From contig NZ_JAUFPO010000010.1 in NCBI RefSeq assembly GCF_030409235.1, forward strand, positions 19,723-83,722: a stretch of DNA of 64,000 nt, in the 5' to 3' direction. The position numbers and the translations under genes were made by a program. Positions 27,947-36,991 of the stretch are shown here, piece by piece. Positions within the stretch are counted from its first letter, which is position 1. Each line of letters starts with the position of its first letter. Under the pieces are notes generated by a model, which did no database searches, was not told the DNA's origin, and saw nothing but the letters and a program-made list of their open reading frames with translations. Source of the stretch: Halomonas almeriensis. GTDB taxonomy: Bacteria > Pseudomonadota > Gammaproteobacteria > Pseudomonadales > Halomonadaceae.

Positions 27947-29095
27947 ATGACACACAGCACCCGAACTCGACTCTGGATGGGCGTTGGTGCCTCGGTACTG
28001 CTGGGCGCCAGCACTTCAGTGTGGGCAGAAAGTCAGGATGCCGATGCCTCCAGTGAATCCGCCCAGGGCCAGGAAGCCGTGCAGGTAGAAGGTGGCGAAG
28101 GCGGTGAAGCCGGTCACCAATCCGAAGGCGGAGAAGGTGGCGAAGGTAGTGAAGGTGGTGAAGGTGGTTCAGCCAGCGCCACTGACCCCTATGCGGTCTT
28201 TGCCTACTTGAATGCCAGCTCCGGCGGAGAGGGTGGTGAAGGCGGAGAAGGTGGTGAAGGCGGCGAAGCCGGCCATCAATCCGAAGGCGGTGAAGGTGGC
28301 GAAGGCGGCGAAGCCGGTCATCAATCCGAAGGCGGTGAAGGTGGCGAAGGCGGCGAAGCCGGTCATCAATCCGAAGGTGGAGAAAGTGGCGAAGGCGGCG
28401 AAGCCGGTCACCAATCCGAAGGCGGAGAAGGTGGTGAAGGCGGTGAAGGCGGCCATACCGTCAACGCCAGCAATCCGGGTGTCTTCACGGCCAGCCTGGC
28501 CATGATGCAGGGGTATCTTGCCGTGGCGCGCGACCTTTACCAGGCCGATGAGCAGACCGCCGCCCAGCCGCACTTCGGCCACCCGCTGAATGAACACTAT
28601 GAGCCGCTGGCTTCCGCTCTGGAAACCCGGGGGATCGATAGCCTGGATGACGCCCTGCAAGGCCTGGTGGACAGCACCCGCGAGGGTGGCGACTGGGATC
28701 AGCATGCTGACGCCTACCAGGGGGCCCAGGAGGCCATCAAGGCGGCCATGCAGGACGTGGATAGCGAAATCCGCGACGATGTGATCTTCCAGAGCCGCGT
28801 TCAGCTGGCCCTGCTGAAGAAGGCCATGAATGAATATCAGGCGGCCATCGAGGATGGCGAATTCGTCAACGTCGTCGAGTATCAGGACAGCCGTGGCTTC
28901 GTTCAGGTAGCCAAGTCGGTTCTCGAGCAGCACAAGGGGCTGTACGACAATGAGACCTACGGCACCCTGCTTGCTGCCTATGAGGATACCCTCAAGGCCT
29001 GGCCCTCCGCCGTGGCGCCGGAGACACCGGCCATGACACCGGGCGAACTCTCGGCCAGCATGTTCAAGCTCGAAGCCGAGCTGGGCGAGTACTGA
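27947..29095 (+). CDS. Secreted Gly-Glu-Gly/His repeat protein of unknown function
   Basis: A 382-residue exported protein. Residues 1-27 form a signal peptide (VWA-ES cleavage). Residues about 49-169 are low-complexity GGEGGE runs with five AGHQSE motifs; four of them lie in tandem 15-residue units. From about 172 to 382 follows an alpha-helical domain with no family I recognise, containing a HADAYQGAQEAIKAAMQ helix and acidic helices. The Glu/His array looks suited to binding metal ions at the cell surface or in the periplasm. The divergent iron-type hydroxylase and the Fur-like box point to iron. That role is inference. The ATG follows AAAGGGA. Confidence 0.75.
   Translation: MTHSTRTRLWMGVGASVLLGASTSVWAESQDADASSESAQGQEAVQVEGGEGGEAGHQSEGGEGGEGSEGGEGGSASATDPYAVFAYLNASSGGEGGEGGEGGEGGEAGHQSEGGEGGEGGEAGHQSEGGEGGEGGEAGHQSEGGESGEGGEAGHQSEGGEGGEGGEGGHTVNASNPGVFTASLAMMQGYLAVARDLYQADEQTAAQPHFGHPLNEHYEPLASALETRGIDSLDDALQGLVDSTREGGDWDQHADAYQGAQEAIKAAMQDVDSEIRDDVIFQSRVQLALLKKAMNEYQAAIEDGEFVNVVEYQDSRGFVQVAKSVLEQHKGLYDNETYGTLLAAYEDTLKAWPSAVAPETPAMTPGELSASMFKLEAELGEY
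28241..28420 (+). repeat. Four tandem 45-bp coding repeats (GGEGGEGGEAGHQSE)
   Basis: Four in-frame 45-base units run 28241-28285, 28286-28330, 28331-28375 and 28376-28420. The second and third are identical; the first and fourth differ at a few positions. Looser GGE-type repeats extend the array to 28091-28455. Such a tract can expand or contract by slippage without changing frame. Confidence 0.95.
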
Positions 29096-29103
29096 TCGCC
29101 TAC

Positions 29104-29192
29104 CCCCATGCCCGGTTCGGCATGGGGAGTCCGCTTCTGGAAACCTTGAGGGGCGGAACCCCTGACGGGAATGGCAGCTGCCATTCCCGTCA
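29104..29192. terminator. Hairpin-rich 3' region with a 30-bp perfect palindrome
   Basis: Behind the repeat-protein stop lies CCCCATGCC/GGCATGGGG (29104-29127). Then at 29163-29192 comes a perfect palindrome whose half is TGACGGGAATGGCAG. The second structure ends one base before the stop of the MFS remnant on the other strand and probably terminates transcripts from both sides, though no long T-run follows. Confidence 0.55.
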
Positions 29193-29193
29193 C

Positions 29194-29725
29194 TTATTGC
29201 CTGCCTGTTTGGCGTGATTCAGGCTGAGGCGTGTAGCTCAGTAGGATCGGAATCAGCGCGACCGACATCAGGATCGAGACAATCAGGAACAGCACCATGC
29301 CGCCCGGGTCGGCGACATTAAGCAGCAACTGACCGCCTCCCATGCACCGATAGCTGATGACCATGTAGAACGCCAGGAGCCGATCCCTCAGCTGATTGGC
29401 GGCGTGGCCGTTCAACCAGCTTTCGGTGACCACATAAAGCCCGGCATAGGCTAAACCGGTAATCAGGCGCATGGCCGCCTACACCCAGGGGTCGATAAAC
29501 AGCAGGTGCACCAGGATGGCCACCGAGGTGATCGAGGCAAGCACTGCGAATACCCGGATATGGCCGAGCTCCCCGAAGTTTGCGGGGCGTCAGGGTCGAG
29601 CCCGCCAGGAAGCCGATGAAGTATGACGACATGACCAGGCCGGTGACGATATTGCCGAAGGATTCTTCGGCGGCGCGCACGCGTGGTAGCGGCTGGCCGA
29701 AGGCTGCAGTGAAGTGACGGGGCAA
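29194..29725 (-). pseudogene. MFS transporter remnant (frameshift, nonsense codon, truncated)
   Basis: Pieces of a YcaD-like major facilitator are legible on the minus strand. EESFGNIVTGLVMSSYFIGF continues after a frameshift near 29585 as an N-F-G-E-L-G-H-I-R-V-F-A loop and helix, then meets an in-frame TAG where IDPWVWAAM would be expected. MRLITGLAYAGLYVVTESWLNG and two more helices follow, up to a stop at 29194. Only about six of twelve helices remain; both the first helix and the C-terminal half are gone. No intact copy is nearby. Confidence 0.8.
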
Positions 29726-29838
29726 CCGGGCAAGTACGGTGGGTTGTCGTCTTGTGTTGACCAGCTGTCGACTTATGAAAAGTTTGGCCGGCCAATTGCG
29801 TCACACTGGCATGGTTTCTCAGGCTAAAGGAGATCACT

Positions 29839-30777
29839 ATGCCGATGTCGCATTACCGCTGCCACCTGCTGGGCGCCACCCTGGCGCTGACTTCCCTGGC
29901 CGCGCCCATGGCCCAGGCCGATCTCGATGAAGTCCGCTTCGGTGTACCGCCCTGGCCGGGGGTTACCGTCAAATCCGAAATCGCCGCCCAGTTGCTGGAG
30001 GCCATGGGCTACGAGACCCGGCAGAATGACCTGGCGGTAAGCGTGATCCTCAATGGCGTGGCCGAGGGCGATCTGGAAGCCTACCTGGGCGGCTGGTACC
30101 CGGTGCAGACCGAGATGGTCGAGCCACTGGTGGCCGACGGCAAGGTGGAAAAAGCCGTCGCCAACATCCAGGGCGCCATCTCGGGCCTGGTGGTGCCGCG
30201 CTATGTGCACGAGGCGGGCATCGAGACGGTGGCGGACCTGAATGAGCACCGCGAGCGTTTCGACGGCACCATTCTGGGTATCGAGGCCGGCACGGGAATC
30301 AATACCGCCATCGGTGAGGCCATCGATGAGGATCTCGCCGGTCTCGGCGACTGGAACCTGCGCGAGAGCTCCACGGCGGCGATGCTGGCCCAGGCCGAGC
30401 AGAAGATGCGCAACGACGAGTGGGTGACCTTCGTTGGCTGGGAACCGCACTGGATGAACGTCAGCTTCGATCTCGTCTATCTCGAGGATGCCGATGACGC
30501 CGGTGTGGCGGAGATCGAGAGCACGGTCTGGACCGTGGTGCCGGACGACCTGAAGGACCGGGATGCCGATGTGCATCGTTTCATGACCCAATACGTGGTG
30601 GACACTGTCGATCAGAACGACTGGGTGCATGCCTACAGTCACGAGGAGCGGCCCGCCGATGAGGTGGCCAGCGAGTGGATCGCGGCCAACCAGGATACCG
30701 TGGCGGCCTGGCTCGAGGGTGTCGAGGCGCGTGACGGGCGTCCCGCCATCGAGGCGGTTGAGGCGCAGTTCGACTGA
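29839..30777 (+). CDS. caiX: Quaternary-amine ABC transporter binding protein, CaiX (carnitine) type
   Basis: A 312-residue periplasmic protein of the ProX/OpuAC family. The signal peptide ends at AQA-27. Aromatic-cage segments are visible: PPWPGVTVKSE near residue 37, GGWYPVQ near 83 and VGWEPHWMN near 200, the usual cation-pi pocket for trimethylammonium groups. Its neighbours (cdhR, cdhC, cdhA, cdhB) are the carnitine catabolic genes, in the set known from Pseudomonas, where CaiX delivers carnitine to a shared choline/betaine ABC core. No ABC or permease gene is nearby here either, fitting that model. Confidence 0.9.
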   Translation: MPMSHYRCHLLGATLALTSLAAPMAQADLDEVRFGVPPWPGVTVKSEIAAQLLEAMGYETRQNDLAVSVILNGVAEGDLEAYLGGWYPVQTEMVEPLVADGKVEKAVANIQGAISGLVVPRYVHEAGIETVADLNEHRERFDGTILGIEAGTGINTAIGEAIDEDLAGLGDWNLRESSTAAMLAQAEQKMRNDEWVTFVGWEPHWMNVSFDLVYLEDADDAGVAEIESTVWTVVPDDLKDRDADVHRFMTQYVVDTVDQNDWVHAYSHEERPADEVASEWIAANQDTVAAWLEGVEARDGRPAIEAVEAQFD

Positions 30778-30845
30778 GGCAAGCTTGCCCGACAGTGGCC
30801 GGCCGGTCATCATGATCGGCCTCTTCGCATCCTTGGCTTGCCGTC

Positions 30846-31817
30846 ATGCGCCTCGATTACAACGGACCCGCGCCGGAGCTTGTCGGCTTTCTGTTGCTGC
30901 CACGTTTTTCGATGATGGCCTTCTTTTCCGCGGTCGAACCACTGCGGATTGCCAATCGCATCAGTGGCCAGCCACTCTTTGACTGGACACTGCTCAGTCA
31001 GGATGGCGAGCCGGTGACGGCCTCCAACGGCATGACGCTGCTGGCTGACCAGTCCATCGAGGCGGTCCATCACCTCCCTTCACTCGCAGTGTGCAGCGGT
31101 TTCGACCCCGAGTCCTGTCTGAGTCGAGCCCTGATGCGCTGGTTGCATCGGCTCAACGAGTCGGGCTGCGTGCTGGGCGGTCTCGACACCGGTTGCTTTG
31201 TGCTCGCTGCGGCCGGCTTGCTGGAGAGCGAGTGCGTCACCCTCCATTGGGAGAGTCTGCCGGCCTTTCAGGAACGCTTTCCGGCCATCCAAACCTCGGA
31301 CGAGTTGTTCGAGCTCGGGCGTCGGCGCTTCTCCTGTGCCGGGGGCGCGGCAGCCATGGACATGGCGCTGGACGTGATCGCCCGGCGCCATGGCAACCAG
31401 CTGGCCATCGATGTCTCGGAACAGCTTGTGCATGAGCGCATCCGTACCCGCCATGACCAGCAGCGCATGACGTTAGCCCGTCGGCTCGGCACGCATCGTC
31501 GCCATCTCGTCGAGGCGGTCGATGCGATGGAGCAGCACCTCGAATTTCCATTGAGCCTGACAGAAGTGGCGCGACTCAGTGGCGTCTCGCTGCGACAGCT
31601 GCAGCGACTCTTCGAACGCGAGCTGGGGCAGTCGCCGCGAGACTGGTACCTGGGATTGCGGCTGGAGCGCGCTCGCTACCTGCTCGAGGAGACCGACCTC
31701 GATGTGTTGGCGGTAGCGCTGGCGTGTGGCTTCGGGTCGAGTTCGAGTTTCTCGCGGGCGTTTCGTGCTCGGTATGGTCAATCGCCGCGGCAGCTGCGCA
31801 AGGGAAACACTGCTTAA
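30846..31817 (+). CDS. cdhR: GATase1/AraC-type transcriptional activator CdhR
   Basis: A 323-residue regulator with an N-terminal DJ-1/PfpI-like class I amidotransferase domain without enzyme function (about residues 10-190) and a C-terminal AraC HTH pair (about 225-320; LTEVARLSGVSLRQLQRLFERELG and LACGFGSSSSFSRAF). This architecture is shared by GbdR, SouR and CdhR, which sense betaine, sarcosine and carnitine. Position between caiX and the cdh genes identifies it as CdhR, the carnitine-responsive activator. GbdR remains a less likely alternative. Confidence 0.88.
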   Translation: MRLDYNGPAPELVGFLLLPRFSMMAFFSAVEPLRIANRISGQPLFDWTLLSQDGEPVTASNGMTLLADQSIEAVHHLPSLAVCSGFDPESCLSRALMRWLHRLNESGCVLGGLDTGCFVLAAAGLLESECVTLHWESLPAFQERFPAIQTSDELFELGRRRFSCAGGAAAMDMALDVIARRHGNQLAIDVSEQLVHERIRTRHDQQRMTLARRLGTHRRHLVEAVDAMEQHLEFPLSLTEVARLSGVSLRQLQRLFERELGQSPRDWYLGLRLERARYLLEETDLDVLAVALACGFGSSSSFSRAFRARYGQSPRQLRKGNTA

Positions 31818-31970
31818 ATGCCTGCGCATGCAAATCGCGGCGTTGCGCGGTAATCGAAAGCTCGTCTAACTAATTGTTATGTCTCGCTTTCTGCGTTCCG
31901 TGCGCCTTGCGGTTCACTATGCTCGGCGATTTATTCAGCGCTTCCCAAGGCCTGAACCGTCAGGTTTTGT

Positions 31971-32795
31971 TCAACCCAGTCGTTGCGACAGGGCGCGGCA
32001 GAAGTCCTGCCAGGCGGCCTGCATTGCGTCGAGACGTGCATAAGCATGCAGGGCACCATGCAGCATGCCTGGCGCACAGCGGTAGCCGATGTCGGCGCCG
32101 TCGCGACGCCAGTCCGCCACGGCGCGCTCCAGGGGGGCGGTGAGGGGATCATGTTCCGCGGCCAGCACTTCGATGAACTCGCCGGGAGCCGAGGTGGCGT
32201 CCGGCATCGGTACCTCGTCGGCGATGCTCTCCCACAGCGCCAGGATATCGTCCCGCGTCAGCAGCGGGGCGTCCGGCCCCAGGCTGGCCGCTGTCGGGCG
32301 ACCCACTGGAGGGTAGATCAGCCCCAGTACGCCGTGGAAGTGGGACTGCCGTGAGACATCCATGACCAGTCGCCCGCCGGCACTGTCGCCGACCAGGGCT
32401 GTGGGCGAGCAGGCCTCGGCGACGCGACGACAGTCGTCGAGTGCTTCGGCGTAGCCGGCTTCCGGTGCCAATCGGTAGTCGACGCTGATCACTTCGCGGC
32501 CCAGCCGTTCGGCCAGGTCGGCGGCGATGCCGTGATGACTGCGCGGTGAACCGAGGTTTCAGCCGCCGCCGTGGGCATAGAGGATGGGGGAAGCCTCGGC
32601 AACGCGGGCAGGGTGGAAGCGTCGTAGGCCGACAGCGGCGATGTGCTCGTCGCGAAACGTCATGCCGTTGGGGTCGACGGGCGCAAAGCTCACGCAGAGT
32701 GCATCGTAGCGCTTCCGGGCCGCCTCCATCGGCAGCCCGGCAAGGGCGTCGAGGCCGAGCTCGAAGCGGCGGCGAAAGCTGTCACACTGCATCAT
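31971..32795 (-). pseudogene. Lipolytic alpha/beta hydrolase of the carnitine locus, broken by one TGA
   Basis: The frame from ATG 32795 to the stop at 31971 would encode about 274 residues of the hormone-sensitive-lipase-like family: YDALCVSFAPVDP, the oxyanion-hole HGGG, SVDYRLAPE, nucleophile GDSAGG, Asp near AEHDPLTAP and His in GMLHGAL. A single in-frame TGA (32559-32561) stands exactly where the family has the aromatic residue after HGGG, normally TGG Trp. All other parts are intact, so the lesion looks recent. In Pseudomonas a lipolytic gene at this position lies with cdhB and may release carnitine from acylcarnitines. Confidence 0.85.
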
Positions 32796-32836
32796 GGGGT
32801 CGGCCGTTCTGGCAGTTGGGGCCGTGATGTCCGGGC

Positions 32837-33304
32837 TCAACGCTTGGCCGTTGGCAAGCCGATGCGACGCCCTGCCTGTTCCGGCCAGGCCTCGGGCTCG
32901 GCACTCGGCAGTGCCCCGATGGCGGCGTCGATGGGGGACGGAAAGGGCACTGGTCGACCGGCTTCGACGTCGATACCCATTAGCATCTGCTCGCTGGTGG
33001 CCAGCAGCGTGCCTTCGGCGTCGCACATTTTGAAGAACACATGCAGGCGCTTGGCATCACGCTCCAGCACCGTTACCTCAACGGACAGCGGCTGACCTTC
33101 GTGAGCTTCGCGACGATAGCAGAGGTGCGTCTCCAGGGTGTAAACCGTATAGCCATGCTGACGCCGGCCGGCCTCGTCAAGGCCGATGGCGTCCATTAGT
33201 GTCTCCACGCCCAGGGAGAATACCCGGGCGTATTCGGCGTCGTTCATGTGGCCGTTGTAGTCGACCCAGTCGTGGGGGACCTGGAGGTCCAGCAGTTTCA
33301 TCAT
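32837..33304 (-). CDS. cdhB: Betainyl-CoA thioesterase CdhB
   Basis: A 155-residue hot-dog-fold thioesterase with the 4HBT start [19 protein letters not shown], carrying the catalytic Asp. In the carnitine pathway CdhB releases glycine betaine from betainyl-CoA made by CdhC. Its ATG overlaps the cdhA stop (ATGA), giving the coupled order cdhC-cdhA-cdhB. The C-terminal 40 residues are Pro/Glu rich. Confidence 0.88.
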   Translation of the reverse strand: MMKLLDLQVPHDWVDYNGHMNDAEYARVFSLGVETLMDAIGLDEAGRRQHGYTVYTLETHLCYRREAHEGQPLSVEVTVLERDAKRLHVFFKMCDAEGTLLATSEQMLMGIDVEAGRPVPFPSPIDAAIGALPSAEPEAWPEQAGRRIGLPTAKR

Positions 33305-34257
33305 ATGCGTCCTTCGAGGCCTTCGGCCTCCGGCCAGTACTTGCGGGTCAGGGCCAGCAGCTCCACCAGGAAGTCGTCGCGCCGCCGGTCGAGTTCGGCC
33401 ACCGGACGGCCTGCCGCTTGATGTTCGCAGCCCTCGACGACCCTGTCGATCAGTTCATTTGTCAGCTCCGGTGCTTCCAGCTTTGTCCAGGGCAGCTTCA
33501 GTGCTGGGCCGAACTGCTCGAGCATGTGGCGCATGCCCTGTTCGCCGCCGGCCAGGTGGAAGGTCAAGAAGGTACCCATCAACGACCAGCGCAGGCCGCA
33601 GCCATAGACCACGGCGGCGTCGATTTCCTCGGTGGTGGCCACGCCATCATTGACCAGGTGCAGGGCCTCACGCCACAGCGCTTCCATCAAGCGGTCGGCG
33701 ATGTGGCCTTCAATCTCGCGGTGCACGACCAGCGGGCGCATGTTCAGCGCCTGGTAGAGTGCCTGGCCCTTGGCAGTGTGGTCGGCTTCGGTCGCTTCGC
33801 CACCTACCAGTTCCACCAGCGGCAGCAGGTAGACCGGGTTGAAGGGATGGGCGACGATGACACGGCCTGGCGCTTTTTGGCATTTCTGCTGCAAATCGGT
33901 TGGCTTGAAGCCCGAAGTGGAAGAGCCGATAACAACTTGTGCGTCGGCAGCAGCATCAATGGCGGCCAGGATCTCCTGCTTGAGCGGCAGGCGCTCCGGA
34001 ACGTTTTCCTGGATCAGATCGGCACCGGCAACGGCTTCTTCCAGACTCGGCATGAAGCGCAGGCGGTCCGCCGAGGCGCCTTCGGCCAGGCCATCCTTCT
34101 CGAGGGAGTGCCAGGCGTTGTTGACGAAGGCGCGGGTACGTTCCTCCGCGCCCTCGGCGGGATCGAAGGCGACGACATCCCAGCCATTGGCCAGAGCGCG
34201 GGCGATCCAGCCGTTGCCGATGACGCCGGTACCGATCACGGTGAGTTGCTGGCTCAT
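33301..34257 (-). CDS. lcdH: L-carnitine dehydrogenase
   Basis: A 318-residue NAD-dependent enzyme of the 3-hydroxyacyl-CoA dehydrogenase family that oxidises L-carnitine to 3-dehydrocarnitine. It has a Rossmann motif ([11 protein letters not shown]) at about residues 6-16, [12 protein letters not shown] near 88 and the catalytic-His region [17 protein letters not shown] near 180. In Pseudomonas the gene is called cdhA. It overlaps both neighbours by four bases, so the three cdh genes form one coupled operon. Confidence 0.93.
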   Translation of the reverse strand: MSQQLTVIGTGVIGNGWIARALANGWDVVAFDPAEGAEERTRAFVNNAWHSLEKDGLAEGASADRLRFMPSLEEAVAGADLIQENVPERLPLKQEILAAIDAAADAQVVIGSSTSGFKPTDLQQKCQKAPGRVIVAHPFNPVYLLPLVELVGGEATEADHTAKGQALYQALNMRPLVVHREIEGHIADRLMEALWREALHLVNDGVATTEEIDAAVVYGCGLRWSLMGTFLTFHLAGGEQGMRHMLEQFGPALKLPWTKLEAPELTNELIDRVVEGCEHQAAGRPVAELDRRRDDFLVELLALTRKYWPEAEGLEGRI

Positions 34258-35162
34258 GTGTCACCTCCGGCGATCCGACCGGTGTCGGGGTCGCGCAACC
34301 CGAGTTGGGCGCGGGTCTCGGCCGGCGTCATGATGCGTCCTCCCAGGCCATCGATGATACCGGAGGCTTTGTCGACGAGTTCGCCGTTGGTGGCCAGGAC
34401 GCCTTTCTTCAGCATCAAATTGTCTTCCAGGCCGACGCGGGCATGGCCGCCGAGCAGCGCGGCCTGCGCGACCATCGGCATCTGCTGGCGGCCGATGCCG
34501 AAGGCGGCCCAGTTGGCGTCTGCCGGCAACTTGTTGCGCATGGCCAGCATGGTTTCGGTATCGGCCTCGGCGCCCCAGGGAATGCCCAGGCACAGCTGGT
34601 AGAGCGGGTCGCCATCGATCAGTCCTTCCTGCTGGAGCTGGCGGGCGAACCAGATATGGCCGAGATCGAAGCACTCGAGCTCGGGCTTGACCCCGGCGGC
34701 CTGTACCAGACGGGCATGTTCGCGCAGCCAGTCAGCGGTGTTGATGTAGACCATGTCACTGAAGTTGAGGCTACCGCAGTCCAGAGTGCACAGCTCCGGC
34801 AGCAGCTCGCCGACCGGCTCATGACGCTGCGTCGGTGTCTGGATGTCGGTGCCCGGGCCGCCGCGGGTGGGGTCCTCGGTGTCGGGAATCCAGTCGCCAC
34901 CGCCACCGGCGGTGATGTTCATGACGATATCGGTGTCGGACTCGCGCACGCGTTCCATCACTTCACGGAAGTGATCCAGGGAATGGCTGATGCCGCCGGT
35001 CTGCGGATCGCGCACATGGATATGGGCGATGCTGGCACCGGCGCGTGCGGCTTCGATGCAGCTGTCGGCGATCTGCCTGGGGGTGACCGGGACATTGGGG
35101 TTCTTGGCGGTGGTGTCGCCGGCGCCGGTGACGGCGCAGGTCAGGATGACGTTGCGGTTCAT
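34254..35162 (-). CDS. cdhC: 3-dehydrocarnitine cleavage enzyme (BKACE family)
   Basis: A 302-residue TIM-barrel beta-keto acid cleavage enzyme. The Zn-binding HIHVRD motif (about residues 46-51) and [16 protein letters not shown] near the start are family hallmarks. CdhC condenses 3-dehydrocarnitine with acetyl-CoA to give betainyl-CoA and acetoacetate. AGGAGG precedes the ATG. It is first of cdhC-cdhA-cdhB, with a -10-like TATAGA and a direct-repeat operator candidate upstream. Confidence 0.93.
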   Translation of the reverse strand: MNRNVILTCAVTGAGDTTAKNPNVPVTPRQIADSCIEAARAGASIAHIHVRDPQTGGISHSLDHFREVMERVRESDTDIVMNITAGGGGDWIPDTEDPTRGGPGTDIQTPTQRHEPVGELLPELCTLDCGSLNFSDMVYINTADWLREHARLVQAAGVKPELECFDLGHIWFARQLQQEGLIDGDPLYQLCLGIPWGAEADTETMLAMRNKLPADANWAAFGIGRQQMPMVAQAALLGGHARVGLEDNLMLKKGVLATNGELVDKASGIIDGLGGRIMTPAETRAQLGLRDPDTGRIAGGDT

Positions 35163-35182
35163 GGCTGGACCTCCTGTGTGAA

Positions 35183-35239
35183 TCTATAAGGAGTGTCCGG
35201 GAGGGTGGCGTTGGCTTGTCGACACAAAACGACCAAAAC
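35183..35239 (-). promoter_or_regulatory. Candidate cdhC promoter and CdhR operator
   Basis: On the minus strand TATAGA (plus 35183-35188) is a plausible -10. About 15 bases beyond the -35 position lie two adjacent 10-base direct repeats, CGACACAAAA (35220-35229) and CGACCAAAAC (35230-35239), the geometry expected for an AraC-family activator. Assignment to CdhR is inference from context. Confidence 0.4.
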
Positions 35240-35347
35240 TTGACGTTAAGCGCCGCGGTGTCGAGATTGACCGTCGCGGCTGTAATGCAAGGGCAGGTCT
35301 GCGTGCTGGCGCGCCCCGGCAGGGCCGGGGCGGACGACAGCGCCGAG

Positions 35348-36268
35348 CTACTCGGCGACACGCCCCAGCAACAGGAATTCGATCAGGGCCTTCTGGGCGT
35401 GGAGTCGGTTGCCGGCTTCCTGCCAGACCACGGCACGCGGGTCATCGAGCAGGGTTTCGCTGATTTCCTCGCCACGGTGGGCGGGCAGGCAGTGGAGGAA
35501 GAGCACATCCTCGGCGGCCCTGTCGAGCATGCTCTCGCTGACCTGGAAGCCGGCGAAGTCCGCCTCGCGCCTGACCTGCTCTTCTTCCTGACCCATGGAC
35601 GCCCAGACATCGGTGGTCACCAGGTCGGCACCTTCCACGGCGCTCATCGGATCGCGGTGAATGGTCACACGATCTCCGGCGGCCTCGAGAATGTTCGCCC
35701 GCGGTTCGTACCCCTCGGGGCAGACCACGCGCAACTGGAAATCGAATTGCCGTGCGGCATTGATCCAGGAGTGGCACATGTTGTTGCCGTCGCCGATCCA
35801 CACCGCCGTGCGGCCGCGAACGCTGCCGCGCTGTTCGGTCCAGGTCATGACATCGGCCAGCAACTGGCAGGGGTGATAGTCATCGGTCAGGGCATTGATG
35901 ACCGGCACCTGACTGGCGGCAGCGTATTCCTCGAGTCCCTGGTGGGAGAAGGTGCGAATCATCACGATATCGACCATCTCGGAGAGTACCCGGGCGGTAT
36001 CGCCGATGGGTTCGCCACGGCCGAGCTGGGTATCACGCGGCGAGAGAAACAGGGCGTGTCCGCCGAACTGCGCCATGGCCGTCTCGAGGGAGACACGGGT
36101 GCGCGTCGAGGATTTCTCGAAGATCATGGCCAGGGTGCGGTTGGCAAAGGGCGTATAGGTCGGCCCCTGGGCTCTCAGGCTGTTCTTGATCGAGATGGCC
36201 CGCTGAATCAGATAGCGGGACTCCTCCGGATTCAGGTCGAGCAGGGTCAGGAAATGGCGAGTGGCCAT
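35348..36268 (-). CDS. argF: Ornithine carbamoyltransferase
   Basis: A 306-residue enzyme making citrulline from ornithine and carbamoyl phosphate. The carbamoyl-phosphate motif STRTRVS lies near residue 54, [11 protein letters not shown] near 130 and the ornithine-site HCLPAHRG near 265. ATG 36268 ([10 protein letters not shown]) is the family start; the frame open further upstream is chance. A GC-rich hairpin (GCCCCGGC/GCCGGGGC, 35314-35332) follows without a T-run. argG lies 1.6 kb away on the other strand. Confidence 0.96.
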   Translation of the reverse strand: MATRHFLTLLDLNPEESRYLIQRAISIKNSLRAQGPTYTPFANRTLAMIFEKSSTRTRVSLETAMAQFGGHALFLSPRDTQLGRGEPIGDTARVLSEMVDIVMIRTFSHQGLEEYAAASQVPVINALTDDYHPCQLLADVMTWTEQRGSVRGRTAVWIGDGNNMCHSWINAARQFDFQLRVVCPEGYEPRANILEAAGDRVTIHRDPMSAVEGADLVTTDVWASMGQEEEQVRREADFAGFQVSESMLDRAAEDVLFLHCLPAHRGEEISETLLDDPRAVVWQEAGNRLHAQKALIEFLLLGRVAE

Positions 36269-36421
36269 GGTGTCGCTCCACGCAAAGACGCCCATCCTAG
36301 CCAGCCCTCGGGGGATGCGCAATGCGACTTGCATCAGTAGAATGGCTGTATGACAAGGCCGACCCGTATGCTCGGTATTTCCGTGGCGACGGGTCCACAC
36401 CGCGATCCAGAGGTAACGAAC

Positions 36422-36769
36422 ATGAGTACTACTGTCGAGAACATTCAGCGGCAGATCAGCGAAAACCCCATACTGATCTATATGAAGGGCACGCCCCAGC
36501 TGCCGCAATGCGGCTTCTCCGCCCAGACCGTGCAGGCCTTGATGTCCTGTGGCGAGCGTTTCGCCTTTGTTAATGTGCTGGATAACCCGGACATCCGCGC
36601 CGAGCTGCCCAAGGTCGCCAACTGGCCGACCTTCCCGCAGCTGTGGGTCGAAGGCGAGCTGGTTGGCGGCTGCGACATCGTGGTCGAGATGTATGAAAAC
36701 GGTGAGCTGGAAACCCTGGTCAAGGAAACCGCTGCCAAGCATCAGGACGACGAGCAAGCGGAAGGCTGA
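36422..36769 (+). CDS. grxD: Monothiol glutaredoxin, Grx4 type
   Basis: A 115-residue CGFS glutaredoxin (Cys-30), which binds a [2Fe-2S] cluster with glutathione and delivers it to target proteins. [12 protein letters not shown] and [16 protein letters not shown] are the family signatures. The start is the ATG in-frame with MSTTVENIQ, 72 bases inside a longer open frame. Its stop is followed closely by a hairpin, a TAAGCNN heptad array and a strong terminator. Confidence 0.96.
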   Translation: MSTTVENIQRQISENPILIYMKGTPQLPQCGFSAQTVQALMSCGERFAFVNVLDNPDIRAELPKVANWPTFPQLWVEGELVGGCDIVVEMYENGELETLVKETAAKHQDDEQAEG

Positions 36770-36782
36770 CCGGACTTCGTCC

Positions 36783-36814
36783 GGAGCTGTAAGCCATAAG
36801 CGCTAAGCTATAAG
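36783..36814 (+). repeat. TAAGCNN heptad array with GGAGCTGTAAGC anchor, behind grxD
   Basis: The anchor GGAGCTGTAAGC (36783-36794) starts 13 bases after the grxD stop, after the small hairpin CCGGAC-TTC-GTCCGG. It opens a 7-base periodic series: TAAGCCA, TAAGCGC, TAAGCTA, TAAG (36790-36814). The same anchor recurs on the minus strand at 36980-36991 and at 57102-57113. Confidence 0.85.
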
Positions 36815-36848
36815 AACACCCCCGCAGCCTGGCTGTGGGGGTGTTTCG
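36815..36848 (+). terminator. grxD terminator (possibly bidirectional)
   Basis: Arms AACACCCCCGCAGCC and GGCTGTGGGGGTGTT (36815-36845) form a 14-15 bp stem with one G-T pair and continue into TTCGTT. It lies between convergent grxD and rnt, in the middle of two oppositely oriented heptad arrays. Confidence 0.88.
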
Positions 36849-36871
36849 TTAGCTCGCAGCGATATCCTGTT

Positions 36872-36981
<110 letters not shown>

Positions 36982-36991
<10 letters not shown>

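Noticed and set aside
28169..28933. Open frame antisense to the repeat-protein gene with FGLMTGFAAFATF repeats
   Set aside because: The apparent hydrophobic repeats are only the complement of the GGE/AGHQSE array; no start signal, and the sense gene has a signal peptide and ribosome site.
32559..32561. TGA in the hydrolase as a selenocysteine or programmed readthrough codon
   Set aside because: The family has an aromatic residue at this place, not Cys, and no SECIS-like hairpin was noticed right after the codon; a TGG to TGA mutation is simpler.
23133..35200. Genomic island inserted at tRNA-Ala
   Set aside because: No integrase gene and no repeat of the tRNA 3' end were found downstream, so tRNA-based integration is not supported.
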